Made by a program: the position numbers and the translations under genes
NCBI RefSeq assembly: GCF_014534645.1
Contig: NZ_JACVQF010000184.1
Location: 62,001 to 126,000 of the forward strand
Direction: 5' to 3'
Length of the DNA stretch: 64,000 bases
Source of the DNA: Streptomyces griseicoloratus
Lineage (GTDB): Bacteria; Actinomycetota; Actinomycetes; Streptomycetales; Streptomycetaceae
Notes under the pieces: generated by a model
Databases searched by the model: none
What the model saw: the letters and a program-made list of their open reading frames with translations, nothing else
What the model was told of the DNA's origin: nothing
Shown here: piece by piece, positions 29,869 through 38,123 of the stretch
How positions within the stretch are numbered: position 1 is the first letter of the stretch
How the letters are laid out: every line of letters begins with the position of its first letter

Positions 29869-30525
29869 TCAGCCCTTGGACGCCTTCTTCTCCTCGGCGT
29901 CCTGGATGACCGCCTGGGCCACCTGCTGCATCGACATGCGCCGGTCCATCGACGTCTTCTGGATCCACCGGAACGCGGCCGGCTCCGTCAGCCCGTACTC
30001 GGTCTGCAGCACGGACTTCGCCCGGTCCACCAGCTTCCGCGTCTCCAGCCGCTGCGAGAGGTCCGCGACCTCCTTCTCCAGCGCCTTCAGCTCCGTGAAC
30101 CGCGAGACGGCCATCTCGATCGCCGGAACGACGTCACTCTTGCTGAACGGCTTCACCAGGTACGCCATCGCCCCGGCGTCCCGGGCCCGCTCCACCAGGT
30201 CGCGCTGCGAGAACGCGGTCAGCATCAGCACCGGCGCGATGCTCTCCTCGGCGATCTTCTCGGCCGCGGAGATGCCGTCCAGCTTCGGCATCTTCACGTC
30301 CATGATCACCAGGTCCGGCCGGTGCTCACGGGCCAGCTCGACGGCCTGCTCCCCGTCCCCGGCCTCGCCCACGACGGAGTAGCCCTCCTCCTCCAGCATC
30401 TCTTTGAGATCCAGCCGGATGAGCGCCTCGTCCTCGGCGATGACGACGCGGGTCGTCAGCGGAGGCACGTGCGACTTGTCGTCTTCGGGCACGTCTACGG
30501 GCTGGGGCGACTCGGGGGCGGTCAC
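29869..30525 (-). CDS. pdtaR: Response regulator with ANTAR RNA-binding domain (PdtaR type)
   Basis: A 218-residue cytoplasmic two-component regulator. The receiver domain has acidic residues in VVIAEDEALIRLDL, the phospho-acceptor Asp76 in DLVIMDVKMPKLDG, a Thr in LMLTAFSQ and a Lys in AYLVKPFSKSD. The C-terminal ANTAR domain (about residues 155-210, with AKSVLQTEYGLTEPAAFRWIQK) binds dyad stem-loops in mRNA and acts by antitermination. Its mycobacterial orthologue pairs with the PdtaS sensor kinase; no kinase is in this window. It starts with GTG. It sits upstream of, and opposite to, tRNA-Leu. Confidence 0.93.
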   Translation of the reverse strand: MTAPESPQPVDVPEDDKSHVPPLTTRVVIAEDEALIRLDLKEMLEEEGYSVVGEAGDGEQAVELAREHRPDLVIMDVKMPKLDGISAAEKIAEESIAPVLMLTAFSQRDLVERARDAGAMAYLVKPFSKSDVVPAIEMAVSRFTELKALEKEVADLSQRLETRKLVDRAKSVLQTEYGLTEPAAFRWIQKTSMDRRMSMQQVAQAVIQDAEEKKASKG

Positions 30526-30622
30526 GTGGCGCTCCTTGTTCCGGGGCAGGCGGTACTGCTCTCAAGAGCCTACCTAGCTGCGGCTGACTAGGGTGAACCG
30601 GTACACTCCTACGGGCTGGCCG

Positions 30623-30705
30623 GCCGGGTTGGCGGAATGGCAGACGCTGATGTCTCAAACACATCTGTCCGAAAGGGCGTGCGGGTTCGAATCCCGCACC
30701 CGGCA
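30623..30705 (+). tRNA. tRNA-Leu (anticodon CAA)
   Basis: The 7-bp acceptor stem GCCGGGT/ACCCGGC is complete, with discriminator A at 30705. The anticodon stem GATGT/ACATC encloses the loop CTCAAAC, so the anticodon is CAA, decoding UUG. The long variable arm and the T-loop GTTCGAAT fit a class II leucine tRNA. CCA is not encoded. A possible -10 element (TACACT, 30602-30607) lies just upstream. Confidence 0.97.
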
Positions 30706-30710
30706 CCCCT

Positions 30711-30749
30711 AAAGCGGAGACTCACATTCTCGTGAACCTCCGCTTTTTT
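30711..30749 (+). terminator. Intrinsic terminator of tRNA-Leu
   Basis: AAAGCGGAG (30711-30719) pairs with CTCCGCTTT (30738-30746) and a T-run follows at once. This is a classical Rho-independent terminator with a T-tract, which is uncommon in this genome type and typical after tRNA genes. Confidence 0.85.
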
Positions 30750-30786
30750 CTGCGCGTCGTCACCGCCGGTGACAGACCGTGGTCGA

Positions 30787-31575
30787 ATGAACTTTCACGG
30801 CACTGACATGCGACAGAAGGCACTCACACTGCTGCGCGACGGCGCGAAGAACGCGGATGTGGCGCGCAAACTGAATGTTCCGGCGGGCACGATCAGCTAC
30901 TGGAAGCACATGGACCGGGCCAAGCGGGGCGAGTGTCCAGGAAAGCATGATCCGAGCTGCCCCAGGTGCCATGGGCGGGAACTGGAGGAGCCCGCCTACA
31001 GCTACTTACTGGGGCTCTACCTCGGCGATGGCCACATCAGTCACTACTCCGGGCACCGTGTACCGAACCTCATGATCACCTGCGCCGAGTCCTGGCCCGG
31101 GCTCATGGACGACTGCGAACGGGCCATGCGCGCGGTCTTCCCCGACAACTCGGTCTGCCGTGTCCGCAAGACAGGCTGCCGCAACGTGAAGGTCTACTCG
31201 AAGCACCTGCACTGCCTCTTCCCTCAGCACGGCCTGGGCAAGAAGCACAACCGCGCCATTGCCCTCGAAGCCTGGCAGCAGGAGATCGTCGACGCCCACC
31301 CCTGGGAGTTCATCCGCGGCCTGATTCACTCCGACGGCTGCCGGATCACCAACTGGACCACCCGACTGGTGGGTGGCTTGCGCAAGCGGTACGAGTATCC
31401 GCGGTACCTCTTCGCCAACAAGTCGGACGACATCCGGAAGCTTTTCACGGACACACTCGACAAGGTCGGCGTCGAGTGGACGACTCTCGCACGCGGCAGC
31501 GACCCCTTCAACATCTCCGTCGCCCGCAAAGCCTCCGTAGCTCTCATGGACGACCACGTGGGCCCCAAGTACTGA
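30787..31575 (+). CDS. Free-standing LAGLIDADG-type protein with helix-turn-helix, next to tRNA-Leu
   Basis: A 262-residue protein with two LAGLIDADG-like motifs, LLGLYLGDG (about 74-82) and FIRGLIHSDG (about 175-184), as in single-chain homing endonucleases; both keep the catalytic acidic residue. A helix-turn-helix (KNADVARKLNVPAGTISYW) precedes them, with a Cys-rich turn (CPGKHDPSCPRCHG) between. It is not inside an intron or intein, and tRNA-Leu just upstream is intact. Related proteins occur widely in actinobacteria, often beside tRNA genes (from memory). Leu74, the first residue of motif one, is encoded by TTA at 31006, so full translation depends on the bldA tRNA. GTG 30769 and ATG 30808 are alternative starts; no strong ribosome-binding site decides. 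Confidence 0.75.
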   Translation: MNFHGTDMRQKALTLLRDGAKNADVARKLNVPAGTISYWKHMDRAKRGECPGKHDPSCPRCHGRELEEPAYSYLLGLYLGDGHISHYSGHRVPNLMITCAESWPGLMDDCERAMRAVFPDNSVCRVRKTGCRNVKVYSKHLHCLFPQHGLGKKHNRAIALEAWQQEIVDAHPWEFIRGLIHSDGCRITNWTTRLVGGLRKRYEYPRYLFANKSDDIRKLFTDTLDKVGVEWTTLARGSDPFNISVARKASVALMDDHVGPKY

Positions 31576-31605
31576 CCCGGGGCCCGTGGCGCGCAGGTCC
31601 CGTCC

Positions 31606-33030
31606 TCAGTCCTCGCCGATGCGGTGGACGCGGACCAGGTTGGTGGTGCCGGAGACGCCCGGCGGGGAGCCTGCCGTGATGATCACGACGTCGCCCTTCC
31701 GGCAGCGGCCGTACTCGGTCAGCAGTTCGTCCACCTGGTCGACCATCGCGTCCGTGGAGTCGACGTGCGGGCCGAGGAAGGTCTCCACGCCCCAGGTGAG
31801 GTTGAGCTGGGAGCGCGTCGCCGGTTCGGGGGTGAAGGCGAGCAGCGGGATGGGTGACCGGTAGCGGGAGAGGCGGCGGGCGGTGTCGCCGGACTGGGTG
31901 AAGGCGACCAGGAACTTCGCGCCGAGGAAGTCGCCGATCTCCGCCGCCGCGCGGGCGACCGCGCCACCCTGGGTGCGGGGCTTGTTGCGTTCGGTGAGCG
32001 GGGGCAGGCCGCGGGCGAGGAGGTCCTCCTCGGACGCCTCCACGATGCGGGCCATCGTCCGGACCGTCTCGATCGCGTGCTTGCCGACGCTGGTCTCGCC
32101 GGAGAGCATGACCGCGTCCGTTCCGTCGATGACCGCGTTGGCCACGTCGGACGCCTCGGCGCGGGTCGGGCGGGAGTTGTCGATCATCGAGTCGAGCATC
32201 TGGGTCGCGACGATGACCGGCTTGGCGTTGCGCCTGGCGAGTTTGATGGCGCGCTTCTGGACGACCGGGACCAGTTCGAGGGGCATTTCGACGCCGAGGT
32301 CGCCTCGGGCGACCATGATGCCGTCGAAGGCGGCGACGATGTCGTCGATGTTCTCGACGGCCTGGGGTTTTTCGATCTTGGCGATGACGGGGAGCCGGCG
32401 GCCCTCCTCGTCCATGATCCGGTGGACGTCGAGGATGTCGCGTCCGCTGCGGACGAAGGAGAGGGCGATGACGTCGAAGCCGGTGCGCAGGGCCCAGCGC
32501 AGGTCGTCCTCGTCCTTCTTGGAGAGGGCGGGTACGGAGACGGCGACGCCGGGGAGGTTGAGGCCCTTGTGGTCGGAGACCATGCCGCCCTCGACGACCT
32601 CGGTGTGGACGCGGGGGCCGTCGATGCCGGTGACTTGCAGGGCGACTCTGCCGTCGTCGACGAGGATGCGTTCGCCGGGGGTGACGTCGGCGGCGAGGCC
32701 GGGGTAGGTGGTGCTGCAGCCGGCGCGGTCGCCTTCGACGCCTTCCTCGACGGTGATGGTGAAGGTGTCGCCGCGTTCGAGGAGTACGGGTCCTTCGGTG
32801 AAGCGGCCGAGGCGGATCTTCGGGCCCTGAAGGTCGGCGAGGGCGCCGACGCTGTGGCCGGTTTCGTCGGACGCTTTTCGGACGTGGCGGTAGCGCGCTT
32901 CGTGTTCGGCGTGCGTGCCGTGGCTGAAATTGAAGCGGGCGATGTCCATTCCCGCGTCGACCAGGGCTTTGATCTGATCGTACGAGTCGGTGGCGGGCCC
33001 AAGAGTACAGACGATCTTTGCTCGGCGCAT
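31606..33030 (-). CDS. pyk: Pyruvate kinase
   Basis: Catalyses the last step of glycolysis, phosphoenolpyruvate plus ADP to pyruvate plus ATP. The 474 residues match the usual bacterial length. It has the N-terminal KIVCTLGP and ARFNFSHG blocks, the active-site Lys in IAKIEKPQAVENIDDI, the metal-binding MVARGDLGVEMPLE, and VIVATQMLDSM. The C-terminal allosteric domain ends with VVIITAGSPPG. It starts with ATG, diverging from the nucleotidase gene across a 231-base gap. That gap contains a 6-bp inverted repeat, ACTCAA/TTGAGT (33081-33098), which may be a control site. Confidence 0.97.
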   Translation of the reverse strand: MRRAKIVCTLGPATDSYDQIKALVDAGMDIARFNFSHGTHAEHEARYRHVRKASDETGHSVGALADLQGPKIRLGRFTEGPVLLERGDTFTITVEEGVEGDRAGCSTTYPGLAADVTPGERILVDDGRVALQVTGIDGPRVHTEVVEGGMVSDHKGLNLPGVAVSVPALSKKDEDDLRWALRTGFDVIALSFVRSGRDILDVHRIMDEEGRRLPVIAKIEKPQAVENIDDIVAAFDGIMVARGDLGVEMPLELVPVVQKRAIKLARRNAKPVIVATQMLDSMIDNSRPTRAEASDVANAVIDGTDAVMLSGETSVGKHAIETVRTMARIVEASEEDLLARGLPPLTERNKPRTQGGAVARAAAEIGDFLGAKFLVAFTQSGDTARRLSRYRSPIPLLAFTPEPATRSQLNLTWGVETFLGPHVDSTDAMVDQVDELLTEYGRCRKGDVVIITAGSPPGVSGTTNLVRVHRIGED

Positions 33031-33191
33031 GGGTCGAGCCTATGACTTACCAGCCGGTAGCGAATTGGCTGCGCATGACGACTCAACCACCTTTGAGTAA
33101 AGGGTTATTGACAACCGCTGAATTGTGCGACGAGGTGCTCTGATGAGCATTCGGGGCCCACTGGTCATCAGATCGCAACCTGGTTGGTCTG

Positions 33192-33219
33192 TTGACACAC
33201 GGCATGCTCAGGACAGAAT
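33192..33219 (+). promoter_or_regulatory. Vegetative promoter of the nucleotidase gene
   Basis: TTGACA (33192-33197) is followed after 16 bases by CAGAAT (33214-33219). The predicted start site is about 35 bases before the ATG. Confidence 0.55.
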
Positions 33220-33261
33220 CTACGCGCGTTGTTGATCGTGCGTCGCCGAGGAGAGCCAGCC

Positions 33262-35070
33262 ATGCCGTTGAACCGCCGGAAGTTTCTGAAGAGGTCCGCC
33301 GTGACGGGGGCGGGGGTCGCGATGGCCGGCGCGGCGGCTGCTCCGGCGGCCGGCGCGGCACCGGCGGACCGGGGGCACGGGCGCCCGGCCAAGCGGTACG
33401 CGCTGACGGTGATGGGCACGACCGACCTGCACGGGCACGTCTTCAACTGGGACTACTTCAAGGACGCGGAGTACGCGGACGCGGCGGGCAACGCCCAGGG
33501 TCTGGCCCGTATCTCGACGCTGGTGAACCAGGTCCGCGAGGAGAAGGGCCGCGGCAACACGCTGCTGCTGGACGCCGGCGACACGATCCAGGGCACGCCT
33601 TTGACGTACTACTACGCCAAGGTGGACCCGATCACGGCCGAGAACGGTCCGGTGCACCCGATGGCGCAGGCCATGAACGCCATCGGCTATGACGCGGTGG
33701 CGCTCGGCAACCACGAGTTCAACTACGGCATCGAGACGCTGCGGAAGTTCGAGGAGCAGTGCCGTTTCCCGCTGCTGGGTGCGAACGCGGTGGACGCGAA
33801 GACGCTGAAGCCCGCCTTTCCGCCGTACTTCATGAAGACGTTCCGGGTGAAGGGCGCTCCGCCGGTCAAGGTGGCCGTGCTCGGTCTGACGAACCCCGGC
33901 ATCGCGATCTGGGACAAGGCGTACGTGCAGGGGAAGCTGGCGTTCCCCGGCCTGGAGGAGCAGGCGGCCAAGTGGGTGCCGAAGCTGCGCTCGATGGGTG
34001 CGGACGTGGTGGTGGTGTCGGCGCACTCGGGTTCGTCGGGCACGTCGTCGTACGGTGACCAGGTCCCGTACGTGGAGAACGCGGCGGCGAACGTGGCCCG
34101 GCAGGTGCCGGGGATCGACGCCGTCCTCGTCGGGCACGCGCACGTGGAGATCCCGGAGCTGAGGGTCACCAACGAGGAGACCGGGAAGACGGTCGTGCTG
34201 TCGGAGCCGCTGTGCTACGCCGAGCGGCTGACGCTGTTCGACTTCGAGCTGGTCTTCGAGCGGGGCCGCTGGCAGGTGGAGTCGGTCAGGGCGTCGCTGC
34301 GGAACTCGGCCGCGGTGGAGGACGACCCGCGGATCACCAGGCTGCTGTCGGACGAGCACGCGAAGGTGGTGGCGTACGTCAACCAGGTGGTGGGGACGGC
34401 GACGGAGACGCTGACGACGGTGGAGGCGCGGTTCAAGGACGCGCCGATCATCGATCTGATCACCAAGGTGCAGGAGGACGTGGTCAGGGAGGCGCTGGCG
34501 GGTACGGAGTACGCGTCGCTGCCGGTGCTGGCGCAGGCGTCGCCGTTCTCGCGCACGTCGGAGATCCCGGCGGGCGATGTGACGATCCGGGATCTGTCGA
34601 GCCTGTACGTGTACGACAACACGCTGGTGGCGAAGCTGATGACGGGTGCGCAGGTGCGGGCGTACCTGGAGTACTCGGCGGAGTACTACGTGCAGACCGC
34701 GGCCGGCGCGCCGGTGGATGTGGACCGGCTGACGAACGCGAACGGCCGCCCGGACTACAACTACGACTACGTGTCGGGGCTGACGTACGAGATCGACATC
34801 GCGCAGGCGCCGGGTTCGCGGATCAGGAACCTGTCCTTCGGGGGTGCTCCGCTGGACGACGCGCAGCAGTTCGTGCTGGCGGTGAACAACTACCGCGCCA
34901 ATGGCGGCGGTGCGTTCCCGCATGTGGCGTCGGCGAAGGAGCTGTGGTCGGAGTCGACGGAGATCCGGACGCGGATCGCGGAGTGGGCGACGGCGAAGGG
35001 TGTGCTGGACCCGAAGGACTTCGCGTCGGTGGGCTGGCGGCTGACGCGCGACGGGAAGCCGGTGTTCTAG
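33262..35070 (+). CDS. Tat-exported 5'-nucleotidase / cyclic-nucleotide phosphodiesterase
   Basis: A 602-residue UshA/CpdB-type metallophosphoesterase that dephosphorylates extracellular nucleotides. The N-terminus (PLNRRKFLKRSAV followed by an Ala-rich core ending APAAGAAPA) is a twin-arginine signal peptide. Metal-binding motifs of the catalytic domain are all visible: GTTDLHGH, LLLDAGDTIQGTP, GNHEFNYG and VGHAHVEIP. The C-terminal nucleotide-binding domain follows, with the ring-stacking region near YLEYSAEYYVQ and FVLAVNNYRANGGG. GAGGAGAG lies 6 bases upstream of the ATG. It has its own promoter and terminator, so it is probably monocistronic. Substrate preference cannot be read from the sequence. 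Confidence 0.93.
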   Translation: MPLNRRKFLKRSAVTGAGVAMAGAAAAPAAGAAPADRGHGRPAKRYALTVMGTTDLHGHVFNWDYFKDAEYADAAGNAQGLARISTLVNQVREEKGRGNTLLLDAGDTIQGTPLTYYYAKVDPITAENGPVHPMAQAMNAIGYDAVALGNHEFNYGIETLRKFEEQCRFPLLGANAVDAKTLKPAFPPYFMKTFRVKGAPPVKVAVLGLTNPGIAIWDKAYVQGKLAFPGLEEQAAKWVPKLRSMGADVVVVSAHSGSSGTSSYGDQVPYVENAAANVARQVPGIDAVLVGHAHVEIPELRVTNEETGKTVVLSEPLCYAERLTLFDFELVFERGRWQVESVRASLRNSAAVEDDPRITRLLSDEHAKVVAYVNQVVGTATETLTTVEARFKDAPIIDLITKVQEDVVREALAGTEYASLPVLAQASPFSRTSEIPAGDVTIRDLSSLYVYDNTLVAKLMTGAQVRAYLEYSAEYYVQTAAGAPVDVDRLTNANGRPDYNYDYVSGLTYEIDIAQAPGSRIRNLSFGGAPLDDAQQFVLAVNNYRANGGGAFPHVASAKELWSESTEIRTRIAEWATAKGVLDPKDFASVGWRLTRDGKPVF

Positions 35071-35077
35071 CCGCCGT

Positions 35078-35112
35078 CCGGGTGCCCCGCGACCGGCGAG
35101 CGGGGCGCCCGG
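35078..35112. terminator. Bidirectional terminator
   Basis: Thirteen-base arms (35078-35090 and 35100-35112) pair with one G-U wobble around a 9-base loop, in the 62-base gap between the convergent nucleotidase and monooxygenase genes. Confidence 0.7.
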
Positions 35113-35132
35113 AGGACCGGGACGACGTGCCG

Positions 35133-36554
35133 CTACCGGTTGTCGGCCAGGGGGACCAGTGACCTCGCGGTCTCCCTGACCGCGGGGGCTGCGTCGTGGC
35201 CTGCCAGGCCGAACGTCGTGAACGCCGTGCGGCGTGGCAGTGGGTAGGGCCGGCGGCCCGTCAGGTCGTTCAGGATCGTCGCGCTGCGCCAGGCGGCGAG
35301 GCCGAGGTCCGGGGTGCCGATGCCGTGGGTGTGGGTCTCGGCGTTCTGGACGTAGACCGTGCCGGTGACGGAGGGGTCGAGGAGCAGGCGGTAGCGGTCG
35401 TCGACGCGGGGGCGTTCGCGGCTGTCGCGGCGGATGTAGGGGGCGAGGCCGGCGAGGATGCGGCCGAGGGGGCGTTCGCGGTAGCCGGTGGCGAGGACGA
35501 CGGCGTCCGTGGTGAGGCGGGTGCGGGTGTTCTGCTGGGTGTGTTCCAGGTGCAGTTCGATCTTGGTCGTGGCGATGCGTCCGGCGGTGCGGACGTGGAC
35601 GCCGGGGGTGAGGACGGTGTCGGGCCAGCCGCCGTCGAGGGTGCGGCGGTAGAGCTCGTCGTGGATGGCGGCGGCGGTGTCGGCGTCGATGCCCTTGTGG
35701 AGCTGCCACTGTGCGGTGACGAGTCGGTCGCGGACGGGTTCGGGCAGGGCGTGGAAGTAGCGGGTGTAGTCGGGGGTGAAGTGCTCCAGGCCGAGTTTGG
35801 AGTACTCCATGGGGGCGAAGGCTTCGGTGCGGCCGAGCCAGTGGAGCCGTTCGCGGCCGGCGGGGCGGTGGCGGAGCAGGTCGAGGAAGATCTCCGCACC
35901 CGATTGGCCGGTGCCGATGACGGTGACGTGTCCGGCGGCCAGGAGTGCGTCGCGGTGGCCGAGGTAGTCGGCGGAGTGGATGACGGGGACGCCGGGGGCG
36001 TCGGCGAGGGGCTTGAGCGGGTCGGGGACGTGGGGTTCGGTGCCGATGCCGAGGACGAGGTTCCGGGTGTGGGTGCGGCCGAGGGCTTCGGCTTCCCCGT
36101 CGGCGTCGAGCTGGGTGTAGTCGACTTCGAAGAGGTGGCGTTCGGGGTTCCAGCGGACGGCGTCGACCTGGTGGCCGAAGCGGAGGGTGGGGAGGTTCTC
36201 GGCGACCCAGCGGCAGTAGGCGTCGTACTCGGCGCGCTGGAGGTGGAAGCGCTCGGCGAAGTAGAAGGGGAAGAGCCGGTCGTGGGCGCGTAGGTAGCTG
36301 AGGAAGGTCCAGGGGCTGGTGGGGTCGGCGAGGGTGACGAGGTCGGCGAGGAAGGGGACCTGGACGCGGGCGCCGTCGATGAGGACGCCGGGGTGCCAGT
36401 GGAAGGCGGGGCGCTGGTCGTAGAAGGCGGTGTCGAGGCCGGTGAGGGGGGCGGCGAGTGCGGCGAGGGAGAGGTTGAAGGGGCCGATGCCGATGCCGAC
36501 GAGGTCGCGGGGGGTGCCGGTCTCGTGGTGTGGGGGGTGCGGCGCGGGGGTCAT
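35133..36554 (-). CDS. Lysine/ornithine N-monooxygenase (IucD/DesB-like)
   Basis: A 473-residue FAD- and NADPH-dependent N-hydroxylating monooxygenase. The FAD motif GIGIGPFNLSLAALAA is near residues 20-35, and the NADPH motif VIGTGQSGAEIF is in the middle. ATGYRERPLG, near residue 370, is the family's C-terminal FAD signature. DesB-type enzymes hydroxylate cadaverine, while IucD/PvdA enzymes hydroxylate lysine or ornithine. The preceding gene encodes a decarboxylase and overlaps this start as ATGA, so a diamine substrate as in desferrioxamine synthesis is likely. The acyltransferase and NIS synthetase (DesC, DesD) are absent from the window. Confidence 0.88.
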   Translation of the reverse strand: MTPAPHPPHHETGTPRDLVGIGIGPFNLSLAALAAPLTGLDTAFYDQRPAFHWHPGVLIDGARVQVPFLADLVTLADPTSPWTFLSYLRAHDRLFPFYFAERFHLQRAEYDAYCRWVAENLPTLRFGHQVDAVRWNPERHLFEVDYTQLDADGEAEALGRTHTRNLVLGIGTEPHVPDPLKPLADAPGVPVIHSADYLGHRDALLAAGHVTVIGTGQSGAEIFLDLLRHRPAGRERLHWLGRTEAFAPMEYSKLGLEHFTPDYTRYFHALPEPVRDRLVTAQWQLHKGIDADTAAAIHDELYRRTLDGGWPDTVLTPGVHVRTAGRIATTKIELHLEHTQQNTRTRLTTDAVVLATGYRERPLGRILAGLAPYIRRDSRERPRVDDRYRLLLDPSVTGTVYVQNAETHTHGIGTPDLGLAAWRSATILNDLTGRRPYPLPRRTAFTTFGLAGHDAAPAVRETARSLVPLADNR

Positions 36555-37918
36555 CGGGGGGTGTTTCCTTCCACGTGGTGCACGAGGCGCAGGAGGGCGG
36601 CCAGGTCGTCGGGCCTGGTGTGGGGGTTGAGGAGGGTGGCCTTGAGCCAGAGCCGGCCGTCGGCGCGGGCACGGCCGAGGGCGGCGCGGCCGGTGGTGAG
36701 GAGGGTGCGGCGGATGCGGGCGACGGTGTCGTCGGTGGCGCCGGTGGGGCGGAACAGGACGGTGCTGATGGTGGGCGGGGCGTGGAGTTCGAGGCCGGGG
36801 TGGTCGGTGACGAGTTCGGCGAGCTGCTGGGCGAGGGCGCAGACCTGGTCGACGAGGGCGCCGAGGCCGTCGCGGCCGAGGGTCTTGAGGGTGACGGCGG
36901 TCTTGAGGATGTCGGGGCGGCGGCTGGTGCGCGGGGAGCGGCCGAGGAGGTCGGGGAGTCCGGCTTCGGTGTCGTCGTCGGCGTTGAGGTAGTCGGCGCG
37001 GTGGTGCAGTGGGGTGAGGTCGGCTGCGTCCTTGACGGTGAGGAGGCCGGCGGCGATGGGCTGCCAGCCGAGTTTGTGCAGGTCGAGGGCGACGGTGTGG
37101 GCGGTGTCGAGGCCGGTGAGTTTCGGGCGGTGCCGTCCGGAGAACAGCAGGCCCCCTCCGTAGGCGGCGTCGATGTGGAGGCGGGCCGCGTGGGCGGCGC
37201 AGCGGTCGGCGATCTCGGGCAGGGGGTCGATGAGTCCGGCGTCGGTGGTGCCGGCGGTGGCGGCGACGAGGTGGGGGCCGGGGGTGCGGGTGAGGGCTTC
37301 GTCGAGGGCGGCGGGGTCGAGGGTGCCGGCGGGGGCGGGGACCGTGACGGGTTCGGGGAGTCCGAGGAGCCAGGCGGCGCGGGGCAGGGAGTGGTGGGCG
37401 TTCGTGCCGTGCACGAGGCGCACGGTCCTGCCGTGTGCCTCACGGGCGAGCAGCAGGGCGAGTTGGTTGGATTCGGTGCCGCCGGTGGTGACGAGGGCGT
37501 CGGCGGCGCCGGTCTCGTGGGCGAGGGCGCGGGTGACGAGGGCTTCGAGGGCGGTGGCGGCGGGCGCCTGGTCCCAGGAGTCGAGGGAGGGGTTGAGGGC
37601 GCTCGCGGCGAGGTCCGCGGCGGCCGCGACGGCGAGGGCCGGGCCGTGCAGGTGGGCGGCGCACAGGGGGTGGGCGGGGTCGGCGGCGCCTTCGGCGAGG
37701 GCGGTGACGAGGGTGCGCAGGGCGTCGGGGTCGCCGGTGTCGGGCAGGACGTCGCCTACGGCTTCTCGTACCCGGGCGGTGACGGTGTCGGGGCCGCCGG
37801 CGGGCAGTGGGCCGCCTCGGGTGGCCGTGCCGGTGCGCAGTGCGTCGAGCACGGTGCCGAGCAAGGGCCGCAGGGCGTCGGGCCCGTGGGGGCCTGAGGC
37901 GAGGGGCGGCATGCCCAT
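36551..37918 (-). CDS. PLP-dependent group II amino-acid decarboxylase (DesA-like)
   Basis: A 455-residue cytoplasmic decarboxylase. It has TGGTESNQLALLLAR, HSSL-type contacts (NAHHSLPRAAWLLG), HIDAAYGGGLL for pyridine stacking, and Lys282 in LDLHKLGWQP for the PLP Schiff base. It resembles DesA and other aromatic or lysine decarboxylases. Coupling to the monooxygenase suggests it makes cadaverine or another diamine for N-hydroxylation. The ATG (MGMPPLAS) has CGGAGGA upstream. I see no iron box in the 200 bases before it, so iron control is not supported by what I can see. Confidence 0.87.
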   Translation of the reverse strand: MGMPPLASGPHGPDALRPLLGTVLDALRTGTATRGGPLPAGGPDTVTARVREAVGDVLPDTGDPDALRTLVTALAEGAADPAHPLCAAHLHGPALAVAAAADLAASALNPSLDSWDQAPAATALEALVTRALAHETGAADALVTTGGTESNQLALLLAREAHGRTVRLVHGTNAHHSLPRAAWLLGLPEPVTVPAPAGTLDPAALDEALTRTPGPHLVAATAGTTDAGLIDPLPEIADRCAAHAARLHIDAAYGGGLLFSGRHRPKLTGLDTAHTVALDLHKLGWQPIAAGLLTVKDAADLTPLHHRADYLNADDDTEAGLPDLLGRSPRTSRRPDILKTAVTLKTLGRDGLGALVDQVCALAQQLAELVTDHPGLELHAPPTISTVLFRPTGATDDTVARIRRTLLTTGRAALGRARADGRLWLKATLLNPHTRPDDLAALLRLVHHVEGNTPR

Positions 37919-38056
37919 GGGCTGTCCTCCGGGCGCGGAGACGGGGGCTCCAGCTTGTACGCGGATGCGTGCTTGCGCCCGAAAAGCCCAACGATCAGAA
38001 CCCGAAAGGGGGTACTGCCGTACGGGGAAGGCGTGTCGGTGTCGCTCTGCGGGGTG

Positions 38057-38094
38057 CGGCCGGTCCCCGGTGGGAGGTCACCGGGGGCCGGCCG
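38057..38094 (-). terminator. Terminator of pepN
   Basis: Sixteen-base arms (38057-38072 and 38079-38094) pair with one G-U wobble around a GGAGGT loop, 30 bases past the pepN stop. Confidence 0.75.
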
Positions 38095-38123
38095 TGGTGC
38101 CGTGTCGGCCGGGGCGTGCCGTG

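Noticed and set aside
30623-31575. Integrated mobile element at tRNA-Leu
   Set aside because: No integrase, no repeated tRNA 3' end and no attachment-like direct repeat were seen downstream. Only the LAGLIDADG gene is present.
37919-38056. Iron box controlling the DesA/DesB-like pair
   Set aside because: No match to the DmdR/DtxR-type 19-bp palindrome was visible in the gap upstream of the decarboxylase.
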